The notes: generated by a model from the sequence alone, not told the origin. A stretch of 64,000 nt of DNA from Paraburkholderia caballeronis (GCF_900104845.1 NZ_FNSR01000001.1:1178001-1242000); one strand, 5' to 3'. Positions 23,212 through 34,049 are shown, numbered from the stretch's first letter. Translations and numbers: made by a program.

Positions 23212-24762
23212 TCACCCCTGCTGCAACCTGAACATCCCCACCACCTCGTGCATCCGCGACGCCTGTTCCTTCAGCGCCTGCGCGGCCGCCGCCGCTTCCT
23301 CGACCAGCGCCGCGTTCTGCTGCGTGACCTCGTCCATCTGCGTAACCGCCTTGTTCACCTGATCGATGCCCTCGCTCTGCTGACCCGACGCCGCCGCGAT
23401 CTCGTCCATGATCGCGGTCACGCGCTGCACCGCGTCGTTGATCTGCGTCATCGTCGCGCCCGCGCGGCCGACCAGTTCGGTGCCGTTGCTGACCCGCTCG
23501 ACCGACGCGCCGATCAGCGACTTGATCTCCTTCGCCGCCGCCGCGCTGCGCTGCGCGAGCGAGCGCACCTCGCCCGCGACGACCGCGAAGCCGCGTCCTT
23601 CCTCGCCGGCGCGCGCGGCTTCGACGGCCGCGTTCAGCGCAAGGATGTTGGTCTGGAACGCGATTCCTTCGATCACGCCGATGATGTCCGCGATCTGCTT
23701 CGAGCTGGCGCTGATCTCGCCCATCGTCGACACGACCTCGGCCACCACCTCGCGCCCCTGGCTCGCGACGCCATACGCGTTGTTCGCGAGTTCGGCCGCC
23801 TGGCGTGCGTGCTCGGCGTTCTGGTGCACGGTCGTCGTCAACTCGGCCATGCTCGCGGCGGTTTCTTCGAGCGAGGCGGCCTGCGCCTCGGTGCGCTGCG
23901 ACAGGTTCGAGTTGCCGGCCGAAATCTCGGTCGTCGCGGTCGCAATCGATTGCGCGCCGTCGCGCACCGACACCATCGCGTCGGTCAGGCGCGTCTGCAT
24001 CGCGCCCAGGCCCTCCATCAACTGGCCCATTTCGTCGCGCGAGCGGACCTCGACCCGATGGCTCAGGTCGCCGTCCGCGATGCGGCGGAAGTGCGACAGC
24101 GCCTCGTCGAGCAGCCCGACAATCGAGCGGCGCAGCGTGTACCACGCGAACGCGGCCATCAACAGGCCGACCGCGAGGCCGATCGCCGCGAGCCACAGGA
24201 TCAGCCGGAAGCGTTTTTGCGCGGCGTCGTAAAGCTGCTGCGCCTGGGTCGCCTGCAGCTTTTCGAGCGCGGCCGTGCGGTCGGTGACTTCGTTGAACGG
24301 CCCGGTCAGGCGGTTCGAGATCAGGTCGGCGAGCGCCGCGTTGTCGTGATCCTCGATCGCCTTGAACGTCGCCGCGACCGGCCCGGCCATCACCGCGTCG
24401 CGCTTCGTCTCGACCTCGTCCGCGAGCCGCCGCTCGTCGCCTTCCGCGGGCAGCGCGCGGTACGTCTTCCACGCCTTGTCCGCGATCTCGAACTGCTCGC
24501 GCGCGTGCTGCACGAGGTCGGCCGCGTCGGGGCGCGACGGCAGCGCGGCGATGCGGTCGAGCACGAGCCGGCCGCGCGCATAGAAGAAATCGACCTTGCC
24601 TAGCGCGGTCGACGATGCGAGCTGGTCCGTGTACATCTCTTTCTGGTCGGCGTTGCTCAATGCGATGCCGGTCACGCCGAGCGCCGCGCCGACGATGAGC
24701 ATGAGGCCCAGCAGGCCCATCACGAGCGCGAGCCGGGTACGAATGGTGAGATTTCTGAGCAT
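23212..24762 (-). CDS. Methyl-accepting chemotaxis protein
   Basis: 516-residue transmembrane chemoreceptor. TM1 is near residues 8-30 ([19 protein letters not shown]). A periplasmic four-helix-type sensor follows, then TM2 near 190-212 and a HAMP domain. The cytoplasmic hairpin has the conserved tip [31 protein letters not shown] 24762 ([10 protein letters not shown]) is used, since upstream codons lack membrane character. No CheR-tethering pentapeptide is at the C-terminus (ends MFRLQQG). It is an orphan without che genes nearby; the ligand is unknown. Confidence 0.95.
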   Translation of the reverse strand: MLRNLTIRTRLALVMGLLGLMLIVGAALGVTGIALSNADQKEMYTDQLASSTALGKVDFFYARGRLVLDRIAALPSRPDAADLVQHAREQFEIADKAWKTYRALPAEGDERRLADEVETKRDAVMAGPVAATFKAIEDHDNAALADLISNRLTGPFNEVTDRTAALEKLQATQAQQLYDAAQKRFRLILWLAAIGLAVGLLMAAFAWYTLRRSIVGLLDEALSHFRRIADGDLSHRVEVRSRDEMGQLMEGLGAMQTRLTDAMVSVRDGAQSIATATTEISAGNSNLSQRTEAQAASLEETAASMAELTTTVHQNAEHARQAAELANNAYGVASQGREVVAEVVSTMGEISASSKQIADIIGVIEGIAFQTNILALNAAVEAARAGEEGRGFAVVAGEVRSLAQRSAAAAKEIKSLIGASVERVSNGTELVGRAGATMTQINDAVQRVTAIMDEIAAASGQQSEGIDQVNKAVTQMDEVTQQNAALVEEAAAAAQALKEQASRMHEVVGMFRLQQG

Positions 24763-25071
24763 GGAATTTCGCGTCGAAAAACAGGAAGCAGGGATGTGGC
24801 GAACCACAAGTCATCCGGGTTTACGGCCGCGCGGCTCGAATTTTGAAGGGTTAGGGACACGCGGTTACCAGGAAACCCGCGTTTGAAAGCGGCTAGTCGG
24901 CCGGGGGAATGGGAGATGGAAGGTGGCGGCGCGACCTTGGTGCGACCCTGGTGCGACGAAGCCGCGCCTGTCGTCGCCGCCGCTGGGTGCGCCGGTTGGC
25001 CCGAAGGCGGCGGCAGGTCCGCGTCGCGGGCACCCGCTGCCGGGCACCCGCCGCCGGTCGCCCGCAGCCGT
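24763..25071. other. Intergenic region with a short tandem repeat
   Basis: 309 bases between two minus-strand genes. At about 24937-24959 the unit TGGTGCGACC is repeated in tandem with small changes. No gene is seen; it would contain the promoter of the chemoreceptor gene. Confidence 0.4.
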
Positions 25072-26433
25072 TCAGCGGGCTGCGACCTTCGGCCCGCCGG
25101 CGGTCGCCGAATAACCGTCGTTCAGCGTCTTCATGAACGCGATCACGTCGCGGATCTCCGCTTCGTTCAGCGCCGGTTTCGAGCCGGCGCCGCGATCGAA
25201 CGGCGCGTCGACGTGATCGATGTTGTCGCGATACGCGGGCGGCAGGTCGTCGTACTGGTCGATCCGGCCGTCCGCGCGCTTCGGATACCACTTCTGCGGC
25301 GCGATGTCCCGCTCGACGTAGAAGTGCATCACGTCTTCGAGCGTATGGAACCGGCCGTTGTGGAAGAACACCGAGCGCGCCGCCGCGTTGCGCAGCGTCG
25401 GCGACTTGAACAGCCCGCAGAAGTCGGTTTCGTTCGTGAGGTCGCGCCGGTACGGCCCGCACAGGCCGAGGTCGAAATACTTCGGATCGTGCGTCGCCGG
25501 CACTTCCGGGTTGCGCGGTACGCCGAGCGACGCGTACGAGAAGTCCGCGAACTGCGCGGGGCGGCCGCCCGGCCCCGGCGTATCGATATGGCATTTCGCG
25601 CAGTTGCCCTTGTTCGGGTCGTTGAACAGCGCGTAACCGCGCAGTTCCTGCGCGGTGAAGTCCGCGTGGCCGGACATCACCGCGTCGAACTTGCTGGTGT
25701 ACGGATGGAAACTCTCGTCCTCGGTCTCGAACGCTTCGAGCGCGTTGCCGATCCGGTCGAACGCCTGCTTCGGGTTCGCGAAGATCTCCGCGCCGAACAC
25801 CTGGCGGAACGTGTCCGCATACGGGCCGCGCGCGAGCTTCGCGACGACGGCCGACGGGTCGGTGTTCGCCATCTCGTTCGGGTCGAGCATCGGCCGCGCG
25901 GCCTGCTCGTGCAGCGACGCCATCGAGCCGTCGCGCATGAAGCCGCCGGTCGGGCCTTCGTCCTGGGTGTCCTCGGACGCCGGGTTGTAGAAGTGGCGCG
26001 TGAAGAGCGGCGTGAACGTCAGGTAGCGCAGCGACGGCACCGTGCGCGTGCCGGGCCGGTGCAGGTCCGGACCGCCCAACTGCACCGCGAGGCCGTTCGG
26101 CGGCCCGTATGCGTGGTCGGGGCTGTGGCAGCTCGCGCAGGACATCTTGCCGGACGCGGACAGCGACGGGTCGAAGAAGATCTGCTTGCCGAGCATCGCC
26201 TCGGCGCTCAGCTTCGCCGGCACGGCCGGGTAGCGTATCCAGCGCTGCAGCGGCTTGCCGCCCGAGACTACCGGCGCGACTGCGGGCGGGTGGGGGTGCG
26301 CGCCGTTTGCCGCGGCGAACGCCGCGCCGGGCTGCGCGGCCTTCAGCGGCGCGGTTGCCGCCGCCGCGGCCAGCGCGGCCGCCAGGGCGATGCCGGTCCA
26401 TCTGCTGGCCGGCCTGAAACCGTCTCGAATCAT
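25072..26433 (-). CDS. Dihaem cytochrome-c peroxidase/MauG-like protein
   Basis: Periplasmic protein with two CxxCH haem sites: CASCH (N-terminal half) and CAKCH (middle), in the order seen in bacterial cytochrome-c peroxidases and MauG. A signal peptide (MIRDGFRPASRW, then an Ala-rich core to APLKAA) is present. ATG 26433 gives 453 residues; an in-frame ATG at 26454 adds seven. Other family marks are LGKQIFFDPSLSASGKMSC and FCGLFKSPTLRNAA. Whether it detoxifies peroxide or oxidises a partner cannot be told. It lies 106 bp downstream of the phosphoesterase gene and probably forms a unit with it. Confidence 0.88.
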   Translation of the reverse strand: MIRDGFRPASRWTGIALAAALAAAAATAPLKAAQPGAAFAAANGAHPHPPAVAPVVSGGKPLQRWIRYPAVPAKLSAEAMLGKQIFFDPSLSASGKMSCASCHSPDHAYGPPNGLAVQLGGPDLHRPGTRTVPSLRYLTFTPLFTRHFYNPASEDTQDEGPTGGFMRDGSMASLHEQAARPMLDPNEMANTDPSAVVAKLARGPYADTFRQVFGAEIFANPKQAFDRIGNALEAFETEDESFHPYTSKFDAVMSGHADFTAQELRGYALFNDPNKGNCAKCHIDTPGPGGRPAQFADFSYASLGVPRNPEVPATHDPKYFDLGLCGPYRRDLTNETDFCGLFKSPTLRNAAARSVFFHNGRFHTLEDVMHFYVERDIAPQKWYPKRADGRIDQYDDLPPAYRDNIDHVDAPFDRGAGSKPALNEAEIRDVIAFMKTLNDGYSATAGGPKVAAR

Positions 26434-26539
26434 GTGGGCTGCTTCGTGTTGCATTGAAAATGGCGGAGCCGCGCTCCGCCATCGATCGGGGCGCCGCGTC
26501 GTGCCACGCACGCGGCGCCCGTCGTTGCCGCCGGTGCGG

Positions 26540-29062
26540 TCAGAAGCTGAACATCGGCATCAGGTCGCCGATCGCGGTGCTGTTCGCCGGCAGATACGCG
26601 TTCTGCTGCGACGCGACCGGGTTCGGCAGGCGGTCGCGGCTGCGCTTCGACAGCGGCGGCAGACGCCAGTTGCGCTCGATGAATTTCAGCACCGACGCGT
26701 GATCGTAGTACGTGTGATCGACCATCCCGGTGCGCGCATACGGCGACACGACGAGCATCGGAATGCGCGGGCCGTCGCCGAAGAAGTCGAGGTTCTGGAT
26801 CGGGCCGGTGTCGAAGTGGCCGCCGCCTTCATCGGTCGTCACGAGGATCGCGGTGTTCGCCCACAGCGCCGGGTTCGCCTGCACTTCGCCGACCACGTGC
26901 TGGAGGAACGCTTCGAGCGTCGCGGGCGCCGAGTAGCCGGGGTGGCCGCTGTCGAGGTTCTTCGGCACGACATACGACACGGACGGCAGCGTGCCGCCGG
27001 TGATGTCCCGGTCGAGCGACGTCAGGTCGTTCAGGTTCGCGTTCAGCGCCGGGTTCGTGATGACGTTCGTCGATGCGACGAGCGGATCGCCGATGTTGTT
27101 GTACTGCGCGGCCTGCGCCTCGCCGACCGCGGCCGCCTGCGGCAGCGTCACGCCGGCCTGCGCGGCCAGCGCCGTCAGCAGCGCGGCTTCGGCGGTCACG
27201 TCGGCCGCGTCGCGCGCGCCGGTGTACCACTTCCACGACACCTTGTGCTGCGCGAGCGATTCGGCGATGGTCGGCACCGTCTGCGGCGGATAGTTGAAGT
27301 TGTTCGGGCCGATCGGCGCGGGCGTGCCGTCCGTCTCGTAGCCGGGGTTGTAGTTGTTCACGAGGTAGAACTTGCCCGGCTCGCAGTTGCTCGGCACGTT
27401 CTTCGTCGCGAGGTAGCTCAGGATCGTGCCGACGCCCGGCTGCGACGCGTCCGAGCAGTTCACGTACGAACCGCCTTCGTAGCCGTCCTGGGTATAGAAG
27501 TTCGGGGTTCCCGACAACGGGTTCGGGTTCTCGATCTGGTTCGCGGGCGGCGTCGCGACCGCGCCGGCGCTGTTGAACCACGGCATGTCGCCGGTCGCGA
27601 TCTGGAAGAAGTTCATGCCGGTGCCGCCCATCACCGACTGGTGATAGTTGTCGCTGATCGCGAACTGCTGCGCGAGCGACTTGAAGTACGGCGCGTCGCC
27701 GGCGGACATGTTCATGAAGCCCATCAGCTCGCCGCCCTGCGCGGGGTTCTGCGGCGTGATCTGCAACTGCGACGAGTCGTCGGACACCGTGTCGCCGCCC
27801 TGGCCGACCGTCGTCGCGACCCACGTGAACATGTCGAGCTTCGAGTTGTCGCCGCCGGTCTGCTGCCACATCTGGAAGAAGCGGTGCACGGGGTCGCCGG
27901 TGCTCGCGTACAGCGTGATGCCGAACGCGGGCGGGATGTTGTCGGACGTCGCGTACGGCACGTACTTGCTGATCTGGAACGGGCCGTTCGGCAGGTTCGC
28001 CGGGAAACGCGCGTCGGGCGTGCCGCCGGCCGTCGTCAGCGTCGTCGGGTTCAGGATGCCGGTCGTCTCCGGCTGCGGCAGCACGGAGAACGGCGACGAG
28101 CGCGTCGGGTTGATCGTGTACGCGGTCTGCGTCGCGCCCTGGTTCTGCGCGGCGCGCGAGAAGTTCGGGCCGGGCGAGCCGTCCGCGTTGATGATCCCCT
28201 CGGACAACAGGTTCTTCACGGTCTGGCCGGACGGCGGCACGTAACCGCCGAACAGCCCGTCGAACGTCTGGTTCTCGCCGACGATCACGATCACGTGCTG
28301 GATCGGCGTGGTCGTCGGGCCGTTGTTCAGCGCGAGCGCGGCCGCGACCGGGCCGGCCTGCAGCGGCGCGGGCATCGCGCCGGTCAGCGGCAACTGCACC
28401 GCCTGGTGCGTGCTGCTGTTGCTGCCGCCGGTGCCGACGCCGACGTTGACCGTGTTGGTATGCACGGTGAAGTGCGCGATGTCGAACAGGTTGTCGAGCG
28501 GGTTGCTGGAGTTCGCCTCATACGACGCGTTGCCGAACGGGTCGGAGACGGCGTTCGCCGGCACGCCGAACGCGGTGTACAGCGGCTGCAGCACGCCGTT
28601 CACGTCGGTGGCCGCCTGCTTGATGCTGGTCGACGAGATTTTCGCGCCGCTGATCTGCGTCGCGGTCGGCGCGCTGGTCAGCACTGCGCCGAACAGCCGC
28701 TGCGTGACGATCGTCGTGAGCGGGTTCAGGTTCGCGATCGCCGCGCCCGACGACGCCGGGTCGATCACCGACGACAGCACGGTCGGCGTGCCGTCGGCGT
28801 CGGTCACGGGGACCGTCAGCACGAACGGCGCCTTGCCGGTGACGACGACCGAGTAGTGGCCGTTCGAATCGGTGACGGCCGATTGCGCGGCCTTGCCGGT
28901 GCTGTCGGTGAGCGTGACCGGCACGCCGACGACCGGGATGCCCTGGGCGGCGACGCCCGAGACGGTGACGGTGGACGACGACGGGTGGTCGTCGGAGCCG
29001 CCGCAGCCGGCGAGGCTCAGAAGGGCCGCCGAGCAGGCGAGCGTGAGTGCGCGCAGTTTCAT
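26540..29062 (-). CDS. Lipoprotein phosphoesterase (phospholipase C/acid phosphatase family)
   Basis: 840-residue exported enzyme of the alkaline-phosphatase-like phosphoesterase family (PF04185 type). The N-terminus MKLRALTLACSAALLSLAGC has a lipobox with lipidated C20. Residues about 30-120 look like a carboxypeptidase-regulatory or Ig-like beta domain (GVPVTLTDSTGKAA). The catalytic part starts at VIVIVGENQTFDGLFGGY; further metal ligands lie in TTDEGGGHFDTG and YYDHASVLKFIERNW. The substrate may be phospholipid or phosphomonoester. The cytochrome gene follows. Confidence 0.88.
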   Translation of the reverse strand: MKLRALTLACSAALLSLAGCGGSDDHPSSSTVTVSGVAAQGIPVVGVPVTLTDSTGKAAQSAVTDSNGHYSVVVTGKAPFVLTVPVTDADGTPTVLSSVIDPASSGAAIANLNPLTTIVTQRLFGAVLTSAPTATQISGAKISSTSIKQAATDVNGVLQPLYTAFGVPANAVSDPFGNASYEANSSNPLDNLFDIAHFTVHTNTVNVGVGTGGSNSSTHQAVQLPLTGAMPAPLQAGPVAAALALNNGPTTTPIQHVIVIVGENQTFDGLFGGYVPPSGQTVKNLLSEGIINADGSPGPNFSRAAQNQGATQTAYTINPTRSSPFSVLPQPETTGILNPTTLTTAGGTPDARFPANLPNGPFQISKYVPYATSDNIPPAFGITLYASTGDPVHRFFQMWQQTGGDNSKLDMFTWVATTVGQGGDTVSDDSSQLQITPQNPAQGGELMGFMNMSAGDAPYFKSLAQQFAISDNYHQSVMGGTGMNFFQIATGDMPWFNSAGAVATPPANQIENPNPLSGTPNFYTQDGYEGGSYVNCSDASQPGVGTILSYLATKNVPSNCEPGKFYLVNNYNPGYETDGTPAPIGPNNFNYPPQTVPTIAESLAQHKVSWKWYTGARDAADVTAEAALLTALAAQAGVTLPQAAAVGEAQAAQYNNIGDPLVASTNVITNPALNANLNDLTSLDRDITGGTLPSVSYVVPKNLDSGHPGYSAPATLEAFLQHVVGEVQANPALWANTAILVTTDEGGGHFDTGPIQNLDFFGDGPRIPMLVVSPYARTGMVDHTYYDHASVLKFIERNWRLPPLSKRSRDRLPNPVASQQNAYLPANSTAIGDLMPMFSF

Positions 29063-29632
29063 GGTCTTGTCGATGTGCAGGGTGGGGTGATCGAGTTGTC
29101 GTTGTCGGGGCGCTCTGCCGCTGTGCGTTTTTGGGGGGCGGAGCCTCGCTGCCGCCCAATACTTGCAGCGCCATATGACACTGATGCGTAACCGGGGCGA
29201 TGACGGCCTCTAACGGGCGACGATTTGCGCGCGGCGAGGAGCGTGTTGCGTGCGGGCGTCGGCCTGGGGCAACGGTCGGGCGGGGCGGTGACGCCGGTTT
29301 GATCGTCTTGCGCGGGGCCTCGCGAGTCGGTCAGCGGGGCGGCACAAGTCTCGTTTCGTCTGATTAATCAAGCTATTGATTCGTAAGAAGTTGTCGGCAG
29401 TGGGTCGCCCTCGTGCCGGTTCGCGCGGTGCCCGTCCGGCCGATGTCTTTGCCCGGAGCGCCCAGGTCCGCCCGCGTGCGGCCGCCCCGCCGTGCCATCG
29501 CAGCCGCGCGCGTCGGCTGCGTCCCGCGTCGTCGTTCCGGGCCGCACTCTGTACAATCGCTGGATCGACAACTCCGGCGGCGCCCGCTTTTCGCGCCGCC
29601 GCGCCATTCCCGTTTTCCGTTTCCAGTCCACG
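29063..29632. other. Divergent intergenic region, phosphoesterase/map
   Basis: 570 bases without a gene. It holds an AT-rich core with a perfect inverted repeat AATCAA-GCTA-TTGATT (29366-29381), a possible operator. A GTGTCATATGG half-site resembling half a Pho box occurs on the minus strand around 29173-29183; the second half is poor. Confidence 0.4.
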
Positions 29633-30418
29633 ATGGCCATTACCTACAAGTCAGCCGCCGACATCGAGCGTCTGCGCATTTCCGGCCGTCTCGCGGCCGA
29701 CGTGCTCGCGATGATCGGCGAGCACGTGAAACCCGGCGTCTCGACCGACGAACTCGACGCGATCTGCAACGACTACATCGTCAACACTCAGAAGGCGGTG
29801 GCGGCGAACGTCGGCTACCTCGGTTTCCCGAAGACGATCTGCACGTCGGTGAACCAGGTGGTCTGCCACGGCATCCCGAACCGCGCCGAGGTGCTGAAGG
29901 ACGGCGACATCATCAACATCGACGTCGCGGTAATCAAGGACGGCTACTTCGGCGACACGAGCCGCATGTACTGCGTCGGCACGCCGAGCAGCGTCGGCCG
30001 CCAGTTGATCGACACGACCTACGAGGCGATGCTCGCCGGCATCCGCGAGGTGAAGCCCGGCGCGACGCTCGGCGACATCGGCCACGCGATCCAGCGCCGC
30101 GCGCAGGCGGACGGCTTTTCGATCGTCCGCGACTACTGCGGCCACGGCATCGGCAAGGTCTATCACGAGGAGCCGCAGGTGCTGCACTTCGGGCAGCCGG
30201 GGCAGGGGCTGCGGCTGAAGCCCGGCATGGTGTTCACGATCGAGCCGATGGTGAACGCGGGCCGCGCGGGCACCGCCGTGCTGCGCGACGGCTGGACCGT
30301 CGTCACGAAGGACCGCTCGCTGTCGGCGCAGTGGGAGCACATGGTGGCCGTCACCGACGACGGTTACGAACTGCTCACGCCATGGCCCGACGGCACCGGC
30401 GACTACGAAGCGCCATGA
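29633..30418 (+). CDS. map: Methionine aminopeptidase, type I
   Basis: Removes the initiator methionine from nascent proteins; a cytosolic dinuclear metal enzyme. ATG 29633 (MAITYKSAADIERLRISGRL) gives the normal 261 residues. Metal-ligand segments are NIDVAVIKDGYFGDTSRM, YCGHGIGKVYHEEP, TIEPMVNAG and WEHMVAVTDDG. It stands alone here; in many bacteria it neighbours glnD or rpsB, which are not seen. Confidence 0.96.
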   Translation: MAITYKSAADIERLRISGRLAADVLAMIGEHVKPGVSTDELDAICNDYIVNTQKAVAANVGYLGFPKTICTSVNQVVCHGIPNRAEVLKDGDIINIDVAVIKDGYFGDTSRMYCVGTPSSVGRQLIDTTYEAMLAGIREVKPGATLGDIGHAIQRRAQADGFSIVRDYCGHGIGKVYHEEPQVLHFGQPGQGLRLKPGMVFTIEPMVNAGRAGTAVLRDGWTVVTKDRSLSAQWEHMVAVTDDGYELLTPWPDGTGDYEAP

Positions 30419-30538
30419 CGCCCGGTGGACGGGCTTGCGGCGGACGCGGCGCGCGCCCGTTTTCGTTAAATAAGGATTTGACTCTCGCGCCGGTTCGGTT
30501 AAAGCTACGCGTTAGTGCTTTATTGGGTATATGACTGC

Positions 30539-31075
30539 ATGAGTCCGTCACTGACCGTTCGCCGTATAACCGCCGATCAGGGTGCCGTGCTCCGTCAGCT
30601 TCGCACTGCTTCGCTGCGGGACGCGCCCCACGCGTTCGGCGACACCCACGATGGCGCGCTGTCAGACGACCCGGACGTCTTCGACGCCGCGGCGGCGCAG
30701 CACGCGGTCTCCCATACCGACACGTCGTTCATCCTGTACACCGAAGGGCATCCTGCCGGCCTCATCAGCGCGTGCTTCGAGAGCGCGGCCGCGCATCGCG
30801 CGTTCGTGCAGGCGTTGTGGGTCGCGCCGGCGGTGCGGCATCTGCGCGGCGGCGAGCTGCTCGTGAACACCGCGATCGAATGGCTCGCGAGCGAAGGCGC
30901 GACGCTGATCCACGCCTGGGTGCCGGACGCGAACGTCACCGCGATGCGTTTCTACGAGCGGCTCGGTTTCGCCGCGACCGGCGACCATGCGCGCAGCCGG
31001 CAGGTGCCGGACCAGTGGGAAACACTGCTGATGCGCGAGGTCCGCGGCCGCGCGGCGCTCGCCTCGGTGCAATAA
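30539..31075 (+). CDS. GNAT-family N-acetyltransferase
   Basis: 178-residue acetyl-CoA-dependent acyltransferase. The N-terminal LTVRRITADQGAVLRQLRTASLRDAPHAFGD, a beta4 region ALWVAPAVRHLRGGELLVNTAIEW holding the acetyl-CoA loop (VRHLRGGE), and NVTAMRFYERLGFAATGD are typical GNAT. ATG 30539 is preceded by a two-codon mini-ORF (ATG 30531) that overlaps the start, which might affect initiation. Substrate unknown. Confidence 0.88.
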   Translation: MSPSLTVRRITADQGAVLRQLRTASLRDAPHAFGDTHDGALSDDPDVFDAAAAQHAVSHTDTSFILYTEGHPAGLISACFESAAAHRAFVQALWVAPAVRHLRGGELLVNTAIEWLASEGATLIHAWVPDANVTAMRFYERLGFAATGDHARSRQVPDQWETLLMREVRGRAALASVQ

Positions 31076-31286
31076 CGTCGCCGGCATTCGCGTCGCGCTA
31101 CGGTTGCGTCGCGCGTCGATTTCGCGCCGGTCCCGCATCGATTCACCGGTTCATCCGCTGCGGCGCGCGCATCGTCGCGCGCCGCGCGTCCATTCGTCCT
31201 CTCCGTGATCGCTCGTTGCCGCCATCAAAAATAATGGCCGGCCGGAGCGACGCCTGTAAAATACGCAAAATTTTTCGCCGAGCACC

Positions 31287-32126
31287 ATGTCGCCCAGGAA
31301 ATCGCCATATTTTGAACTGAAGAGCGGTTCAGTCGATACGCTACTGTTCGTGGTCAAGACGACCGAGCTGGACGCGATGCGCGTCGAGCTGACCCGACGT
31401 TTCGAGGCGACGCCCGAATTTTTCGCCAACGATGTCGTCGCGATCGACGTGCGTCGTCTCGGCGACGGCGAACAGGTGCCGCTCGGCGACATTGCGAAGC
31501 TGCTGGAAAGCGTGCGGATGCGTCCGGTCGGCGTCGTCGCGCACCCGGAGCAGCATGGCTGGGCGGCCGAAGCCGGGCTGCCGCTGCTCGAAGCGCGCGA
31601 CCGCCGCGCGAATGCGAACGCGGCGAAGCCGTCCGCCGAAGAACCCGCGGTGCCGGAAGCAACAAGCGTTGCCGCCGCCGACGCCGCGCAGGCCGACATC
31701 TTTTCTTCCGTGGACGCCGATTCCGACGCTGCGGCCGCCGACACGTCCGCGCCGGTCGCGCTCGAAGCCGGCCGTGCGGCGCGCGCCGAACCCGCGCTGA
31801 TCGTCGATCGCCCGCTGCGCTCGGGGCAGCGGATCTACGCGAAGGGCGACGTCGTCGTGCTCGGGCTCGTGAGCAACGGCGCGGAAGTGATCGCCGAAGG
31901 CAACATCCACATCTACGCGCCGCTGCGCGGCCGCGCGCTCGCGGGCGTGCACGGCAATCACGACGCGCGCATCTTCTGCACGTGTCTCGAAGCGGAACTG
32001 ATCTCGATTGCGGGCATCTACCGTACGACCGAGAACCCGCTGCCGGCCGACGTGCACGGCAAGCCGGTGCAGATCCGCCTCGACGACGACGAAAAGCTGC
32101 TTATCGAACCGCTACGGCTTACCTGA
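31287..32126 (+). CDS. minC: Septum-site inhibitor MinC
   Basis: Inhibitor of FtsZ polymerisation at cell poles. The N-terminal domain (residues 1-105) leads into an Ala/Glu-rich linker that is long for the family (about 110-170). The C-terminal beta-helix [34 protein letters not shown] binds MinD. Length is 279. It is first of minCDE, 67 bp before minD. Confidence 0.96.
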   Translation: MSPRKSPYFELKSGSVDTLLFVVKTTELDAMRVELTRRFEATPEFFANDVVAIDVRRLGDGEQVPLGDIAKLLESVRMRPVGVVAHPEQHGWAAEAGLPLLEARDRRANANAAKPSAEEPAVPEATSVAAADAAQADIFSSVDADSDAAAADTSAPVALEAGRAARAEPALIVDRPLRSGQRIYAKGDVVVLGLVSNGAEVIAEGNIHIYAPLRGRALAGVHGNHDARIFCTCLEAELISIAGIYRTTENPLPADVHGKPVQIRLDDDEKLLIEPLRLT

Positions 32127-32193
32127 AGTGCCACACTCGAACGGGCACGCAGGGCGACCAAACTGACGAATCTGACGAACACAAGGTAAGGGA

Positions 32194-33009
32194 ATGGCAA
32201 AAATCATTGTGGTGACTTCGGGCAAGGGTGGCGTAGGCAAGACGACCACGAGCGCGAGCTTCGCGTCGGGCCTCGCGTTGCGCGGCCACAAGACCGCGGT
32301 CATCGACTTCGACGTCGGCCTGCGCAACCTCGACCTGATCATGGGCTGCGAGCGGCGCGTCGTGTACGACCTGATCAACGTGATCCAGGGTGAGGCGAAC
32401 CTGAACCAGGCGCTCATCAAGGACAAGAAGTGCGAGAACCTGTTCATCCTGCCGGCGTCGCAGACGCGCGACAAGGATGCGCTGACGCAGGAAGGCGTCG
32501 AGAAGGTCATCAACGACCTGATCGCGATGGACTTCGAATACATCGTCTGCGATTCGCCGGCGGGCATCGAGTCGGGCGCGCTGCTCGCGATGCACTTCGC
32601 GGACGAGGCGCTGGTCGTCACGAACCCGGAAGTGTCGTCGGTGCGCGACTCCGACCGCATCCTCGGTATCCTGTCGTCGAAGACGAAACGCGCGATCGAG
32701 GGCAAGGAGCCGATCAGGGAGCATCTGCTGATTACGCGCTACAACCCGAAGCGCGTGAGCGAAGGCGAGATGCTGTCGCTCACCGACATCCAGGAAATCC
32801 TGCGCATCGAGCTGATCGGCGTGATCCCCGAGTCCGAGGCGGTGCTGCATGCGTCGAACCAGGGTCTGCCGGCCGTGCATCTGGACGGCACCGACGTCGC
32901 GGAGGCGTACAAGGATGTCGTCGGCCGCTTCCTCGGCGAACAGAAGTCGCTGCGCTTCACCGACTATCAGAAGCCGGGCCTGCTGCAGCGCCTCTTCGGC
33001 AACAAGTAA
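32194..33009 (+). CDS. minD: Septum-site ATPase MinD
   Basis: Membrane-cycling ATPase that carries MinC to the membrane. The deviant Walker A KGGVGKTT is at residues 11-18, with [18 protein letters not shown] following. The C-terminal amphipathic membrane-targeting helix is [12 protein letters not shown]. It is 271 residues and is preceded by AAGGTAAGGGA. Confidence 0.97.
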   Translation: MAKIIVVTSGKGGVGKTTTSASFASGLALRGHKTAVIDFDVGLRNLDLIMGCERRVVYDLINVIQGEANLNQALIKDKKCENLFILPASQTRDKDALTQEGVEKVINDLIAMDFEYIVCDSPAGIESGALLAMHFADEALVVTNPEVSSVRDSDRILGILSSKTKRAIEGKEPIREHLLITRYNPKRVSEGEMLSLTDIQEILRIELIGVIPESEAVLHASNQGLPAVHLDGTDVAEAYKDVVGRFLGEQKSLRFTDYQKPGLLQRLFGNK

Positions 33010-33023
33010 CGGAGGCGCACGTC

Positions 33024-33278
33024 ATGTCGATTCTTTCGTTTTTGCTGGGCGAGAAGAAAAAATCCGCGTCGGTAGCGAAGGAACGCCTGCAGCTGATCAT
33101 TGCTCACGAGCGGGCCGGCGGTCATCCGCCTGCCGATTATCTGCCGGCGTTGCAGCGCGAGCTGGTCGCGGTGATCTCGAAGTACGTGAAGATCTCCGAT
33201 GACGACATCCGGGTGAGTCTCGAACGCCAGGACGATCTCGAAGTGCTCGAAGTGAAGATCGAGATTCCGCAGGCCTGA
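33024..33278 (+). CDS. minE: Cell-division topological specificity factor MinE
   Basis: 84-residue protein that stimulates MinD ATPase and drives pole-to-pole oscillation. The N-terminal [25 protein letters not shown] holds the MinD-binding/membrane helix; the dimerising beta domain follows to [10 protein letters not shown]. It lies 14 bp after minD with GGAGG upstream of ATG 33024. Confidence 0.96.
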   Translation: MSILSFLLGEKKKSASVAKERLQLIIAHERAGGHPPADYLPALQRELVAVISKYVKISDDDIRVSLERQDDLEVLEVKIEIPQA

Positions 33279-33524
33279 CGTCGCGCCGCGCGTGTGGTGC
33301 GCGGCGCTTCGTTCGCGGTTCCTTTTCCATCGACGCCGATGCGGCTGGTTTCCGGTTGCATCGGCGTCGCGCATGGTGCGCGTCGCGATGGGCGCGGCTC
33401 GCAACAATCGGTTTCACTTCACCCCCACTCGTAATACGGCCCTTGTCAGCCCATCGCGCGGCTCGCGCATTGAGCGGATAACGCCATCGTCGGCGTGTTC
33501 GTTCGAACTGAAAAGGTGACCCAC

Positions 33525-33836
33525 ATGAACAAATCCATCCGTGTGCTGCTCGCGAAGGCCGCATTCGTCGGCGCCGGTATCGGCGCCATCGCCGCTCCCG
33601 CATTCGCCGACGTGATCGTCGTCGCGCCGTCCGCGCCGCCGCCGCTGCGCGCCGAAGTCGTGCCCGGACCGCGCGCCGGTTACGTGTGGGACCGGGGGCA
33701 TTGGCGCTGGGACCGCGGCCACTACGTGTGGATCGCCGGGCATTGGGAAACCGTGCACGCCGGGCGTCACTGGCTGCCGGGGCATTGGGTGCATGCCGGC
33801 CCGAACTGGCGCTGGGTCGGCGGCCGCTGGGCGTAA
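33525..33836 (+). CDS. WxxGxW/YxWGxW-repeat exported protein
   Basis: 103-residue exported protein with a signal peptide cut near PAFA-DV. The mature part consists of repeated aromatic units (YVWDRGHWRWDRGHYVW, HWLPGHWVHAGPNWRW) of the YXWGXW repeat family common in Burkholderia. There is no cysteine, so it is not a lipoprotein. ATG 33525 follows AAAAGGTGA. Function is unknown; cell-surface or stress roles are only guessed. Confidence 0.88.
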   Translation: MNKSIRVLLAKAAFVGAGIGAIAAPAFADVIVVAPSAPPPLRAEVVPGPRAGYVWDRGHWRWDRGHYVWIAGHWETVHAGRHWLPGHWVHAGPNWRWVGGRWA

Positions 33837-34049
33837 CGCGGGCCGGTTCGCGACGCGGGTGGCCTATCGCGCGACGTGACGTATGGCTGGTGGCGTTCAC
33901 GTCGCGTGGGTCTTTCGCTTATCGGATGCGGGCGATGACGATGGACGCTACGCTCGACACCGGTCGGTGCTACAGGGCGACGCAATCATGAGTCGAAGAC
34001 TGTCGGCCGGGGGCATCGCCATGCCCTATCGGCCCGCGTCCGCCGTGAT

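Noticed and set aside
29160..29185. Pho box upstream of the phosphoesterase
   Set aside because: Only one half-site resembles the consensus; the second half at 11-bp spacing does not match, so it is not listed as a feature in its own right.
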